Assembly (NCBI GenBank): GCA_016929305.1
Contig: JAFGJC010000099.1
Coordinates: 1 to 7,852 of the forward strand
Direction of reading: 5' to 3'
Source of the DNA: a candidate division CSSED10-310 bacterium
Lineage (GTDB): Bacteria > CSSED10-310 > JAFGJC01
DNA: 7,852 nucleotides
Below are positions 6,062 through 7,852 of this stretch, one piece after another (the first letter of the stretch is position 1; every line of letters begins with the position of its first letter). The notes beneath the pieces were generated by a model. That model saw only the letters and a list, made by a program, of their open reading frames with translations. It did no database searches and was not told where the DNA came from. Made by a program: the position numbers and the translations under genes.

Positions 6062-6766
6062 ATGAAAACTATTAAATTCTGTTTTATGAGCTTGATTCTG
6101 ACATCATTGGTAATGCCGTCAATGGGAGTGGCCAGGGAATTCAATTTCACGATTGGTGTCGACTACTGGAAAGCCGACTGGGAACTTTCATTATTTCACG
6201 AAACATATAATGAAGTGCGCACCTATGAAGCGGATGGCGCGGGAATGTATGGCCCGAGAGCACAGTTGGCATACGGACCGGTATCCCTCGGTGTCTCATA
6301 CATGATGGGGAAATACGAAATCGGGACTGCCGATGAAGGGGACCGTGAGGATATTCTTGTTACTTTGGGTTACAGTTTTGCCAGATATTTTTCAGCCAAC
6401 CTGAAATACGAAAGCTTCGATTACAGCACCGTATGGAGTAAAACGACCGGGATTGATTTACATCAAACCGGTTTCGGCGCTGGATTGTCTGCGTTTGTTC
6501 CTTTGGGAAAGTCGAGGTTGTTTTTATTCGGAGTAGGTTCCTATTCACCATTTGGAAATCTGGACATTGACTTCTACAGTGAAGCCGCCACCCCCTGGAA
6601 TGCGGATTTGGATGCCTCCCGGTGGAGCATCGAGGGGGGTCTGGGATACACAGTGAAATCATTCACACTGACCGCGGGATACCGCCACAGCGAAACGATC
6701 TGCAAAGACGATGATTACAGTATCGAATTTGGCGGTGTTTCCGCCTCCTTAAGCTATACCTTTTGA
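6062..6766 (+). CDS. Outer-membrane beta-barrel protein, unknown function
   Basis: This 234-residue protein has a Sec signal peptide (MKTIKF, hydrophobic to about residue 20, likely cleavage after GVA at residue 24) and a mature part of alternating aromatic/hydrophobic and polar residues. About eight to ten amphipathic strands can be drawn, for example 27-36, 66-72, 74-82, 98-106, 109-118, 136-146, 151-160, 188-197, 199-208 and 222-234, separated by tight turns and longer acidic loops (50-62, 86-97, 164-186). The chain ends in SYTF with a C-terminal Phe, the classic signal for recognition by the BAM complex. Size fits the small OmpA/OmpW/OmpX-like barrels, which can be structural, adhesive or narrow channels; I do not recognise a named family. 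No peptidoglycan-binding domain follows the barrel. Two Cys are present, one in the signal peptide and one in the loop at about 214. It follows the kinase by 14 bases and is very likely in the same transcript, so it may be the partner sensed by the kinase ectodomain or a target of the same pathway. Confidence 0.85.
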   Translation: MKTIKFCFMSLILTSLVMPSMGVAREFNFTIGVDYWKADWELSLFHETYNEVRTYEADGAGMYGPRAQLAYGPVSLGVSYMMGKYEIGTADEGDREDILVTLGYSFARYFSANLKYESFDYSTVWSKTTGIDLHQTGFGAGLSAFVPLGKSRLFLFGVGSYSPFGNLDIDFYSEAATPWNADLDASRWSIEGGLGYTVKSFTLTAGYRHSETICKDDDYSIEFGGVSASLSYTF

Positions 6767-6802
6767 TATATCGCCGAACTGACCATTCTGTTTACGATAT
6801 AT
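6766..6802. terminator. Weak inverted repeat between convergent genes
   Basis: ATATATCG (6766-6773) and CGATATAT (6795-6802) form an 8-bp AT-rich stem with a 21-base loop in the 44-base gap between the beta-barrel stop and the ankyrin gene stop. No T-run follows on either strand, so it is a poor intrinsic terminator. The position between convergent genes is the main reason to list it. Confidence 0.25.
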
Positions 6803-6810
6803 TTGAAGTC

Positions 6811-7701
6811 TTATTGGCAAGCATCAACTAAAATACAAATCTCTAAATCCCGAGTGACCTTCAGACCCGAAAGCGGATCCGATAGATGATAGGTCACTGT
6901 GATATTATAAATCCCGGGATTGATACGTTCGTTTGAACGAATACAATACGCAATCACCAGCCCGCCGGACGATCCTTTGATATCGCTCAACTCGTATGAA
7001 ATATCCTCCGGAACATTCTTCCGGATTTCCTTCAACACAGCGGTATAAGTTCCGATGTAAGGAAAACAATATTTGCCGCATTTCAACTCACCCGGCTTCA
7101 ATTCTACCCGCATTGGCGGCGACGGCATAACCGCCGTTCCCGAAGGTTGCGGCGGCAGCTCAACCGGTTGATTCACCGCCAGCAAATATTCGCAAATATC
7201 CGGATGGTTCGCGTGTTTCAATCTGTCAATCGGTGTTTCGCCATAAATGTCTTTTATTATGGGATCAGCGCCGTTTGTGATCAGCAGTTCAGCCATTCGG
7301 CGGCTTTCGACATCATGCAGCGGTGTCCTCAGAAGGTTGTCTTTTGCGATTACGGAAGCGCCGTTCGCAATCAGCAACTGAGCGATCGATGTGTTATCCA
7401 TTTTTACGGATATTATAAGCGGTGTTTCGCCGGATTTGTTCCTGATGTCGATAGCCGCACCATTGGTCACCAGCTCAAATACCATATCGTATCTGCCGGC
7501 CCGGACCGCACGATGCAGAGCTGCGTCACCGGTTTCGTCTTTAACATTTAGTTCTGCTCCGCTTTTAATCAGCGTTTTAACGCTGTTGATATCATTGCGG
7601 TTTGCTGCATCATGAAGCTCACTTGCGGCAGCCATTGCTGAAAAGAACATGCATGTGACTAAAACAGGGACTGAGGTTATTTTCACCATGTTTCGAATCA
7701 T
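6811..7701 (-). CDS. Secreted ankyrin-repeat protein with unknown C-terminal domain
   Basis: This 296-residue protein begins with a Sec signal peptide (MIRNMVK, hydrophobic 8-25, AAAS before ELHD) without a lipobox, so it is periplasmic or secreted. Five ankyrin repeats follow at about 28-57, 58-90, 91-123, 124-153 and 154-177. Landmarks are DAALHRAV, GETPLIISV, RTPLHDV and GETPIDRL for the first helix and LLI.NGA for the second helix and turn. A Pro-rich linker (about 180-205) leads to a C-terminal domain (about 206-296) of unknown family, beta-rich, with five Cys (C208, C212, C253, C289, C295). Ankyrin repeats bind proteins, so it is probably an adaptor or inhibitor in the periplasm. The start at 7701 is chosen for its GGAGG site; a longer frame up to 7794 would bury the signal peptide behind 31 residues. 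It converges on the kinase-barrel operon and is not co-transcribed with it, so a functional link is only suggested by proximity and shared compartment. Confidence 0.87.
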   Translation of the reverse strand: MIRNMVKITSVPVLVTCMFFSAMAAASELHDAANRNDINSVKTLIKSGAELNVKDETGDAALHRAVRAGRYDMVFELVTNGAAIDIRNKSGETPLIISVKMDNTSIAQLLIANGASVIAKDNLLRTPLHDVESRRMAELLITNGADPIIKDIYGETPIDRLKHANHPDICEYLLAVNQPVELPPQPSGTAVMPSPPMRVELKPGELKCGKYCFPYIGTYTAVLKEIRKNVPEDISYELSDIKGSSGGLVIAYCIRSNERINPGIYNITVTYHLSDPLSGLKVTRDLEICILVDACQ

Positions 7702-7708
7702 GTTCAAA

Positions 7709-7713
7709 CCTCC
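7709..7713 (-). promoter_or_regulatory. Shine-Dalgarno deciding the start of the ankyrin gene
   Basis: The minus strand reads GGAGG here, 7 bases before ATG 7701-7699. This spacing and the signal peptide that follows directly make 7701 the start rather than upstream in-frame ATGs such as 7794. Confidence 0.8.
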
Positions 7714-7723
7714 GATGACTGTA

Positions 7724-7752
7724 ACCATAATCCGATATATGACATCAAACAA
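7724..7752 (-). promoter_or_regulatory. Candidate promoter of the ankyrin gene
   Basis: On the minus strand TTGTTT (7752-7747) and TATGGT (7729-7724) are 17 bases apart, a partial sigma70 match giving a leader of about 16 bases that just includes the ribosome binding site. The remaining bases to 7852 hold a short dyad TATAGGCTATA (7820-7830) but no gene that I can support. Confidence 0.25.
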
Positions 7753-7852
7753 ATCATTTTTTACTGGGGAAAACCAATCTTTTCTGTATGGCATATCAAC
7801 GGTTCAGCGATCGGCAGCTTATAGGCTATAGTGGCCTTTAAGATATACATCC

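Noticed and set aside
7147..7551. Plus-strand frame opposite the ankyrin repeats
   Set aside because: The ankyrin consensus on the minus strand is unmistakable; this frame is its complement.

Overview
This window looks like a chromosomal stretch from a Gram-negative (diderm) bacterium that I cannot place taxonomically. The evidence for two membranes is a signal-peptide beta-barrel protein ending in Phe. Base composition is moderate, coding density is high, and there is no sign of phage, insertion sequences, tRNA, rRNA or CRISPR. Long Thr-Pro linkers like the one here occur in several poorly cultivated phyla, but that does not fix the lineage.

Layout, left to right: (a) 1-285, plus strand: the C-terminal end of a TPR-carrying protein, cut by the window edge. 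(b) 286-500: a short non-coding stretch with a strong rho-independent terminator serving the minus strand. (c) 501-1073, minus: a small secreted protein of unknown function. (d) 1192-3534, minus: a one-polypeptide exporter with an N-terminal FHA domain, an ABCG-type ATPase and six membrane segments. (e) 3535-3698: a divergent intergenic/promoter region. (f) 3699-6047, plus: a transmembrane Ser/Thr protein kinase with a long Thr/Pro-rich periplasmic stalk and a C-terminal Ig-like domain. (g) 6062-6766, plus: an outer-membrane beta-barrel protein whose ribosome binding site overlaps the kinase stop codon. (h) 6811-7701, minus: a secreted ankyrin-repeat protein with an unknown Cys-containing C-terminal domain, convergent with (g).

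The core is the divergent pair of kinase and FHA-ABC exporter. The same pairing is known from Mycobacterium tuberculosis PknF and Rv1747, where the kinase phosphorylates the exporter and the FHA region takes part in its control. Here the pair sits in a diderm, the kinase is coupled to an outer-membrane protein, and the exporter is followed by a secreted protein. Every complete gene product is predicted to be membrane-bound or exported. My working model, which is inference, is an envelope-spanning sensing and export module: the kinase ectodomain senses a periplasmic or outer-membrane state and its kinase domain adjusts the exporter from the cytoplasm.
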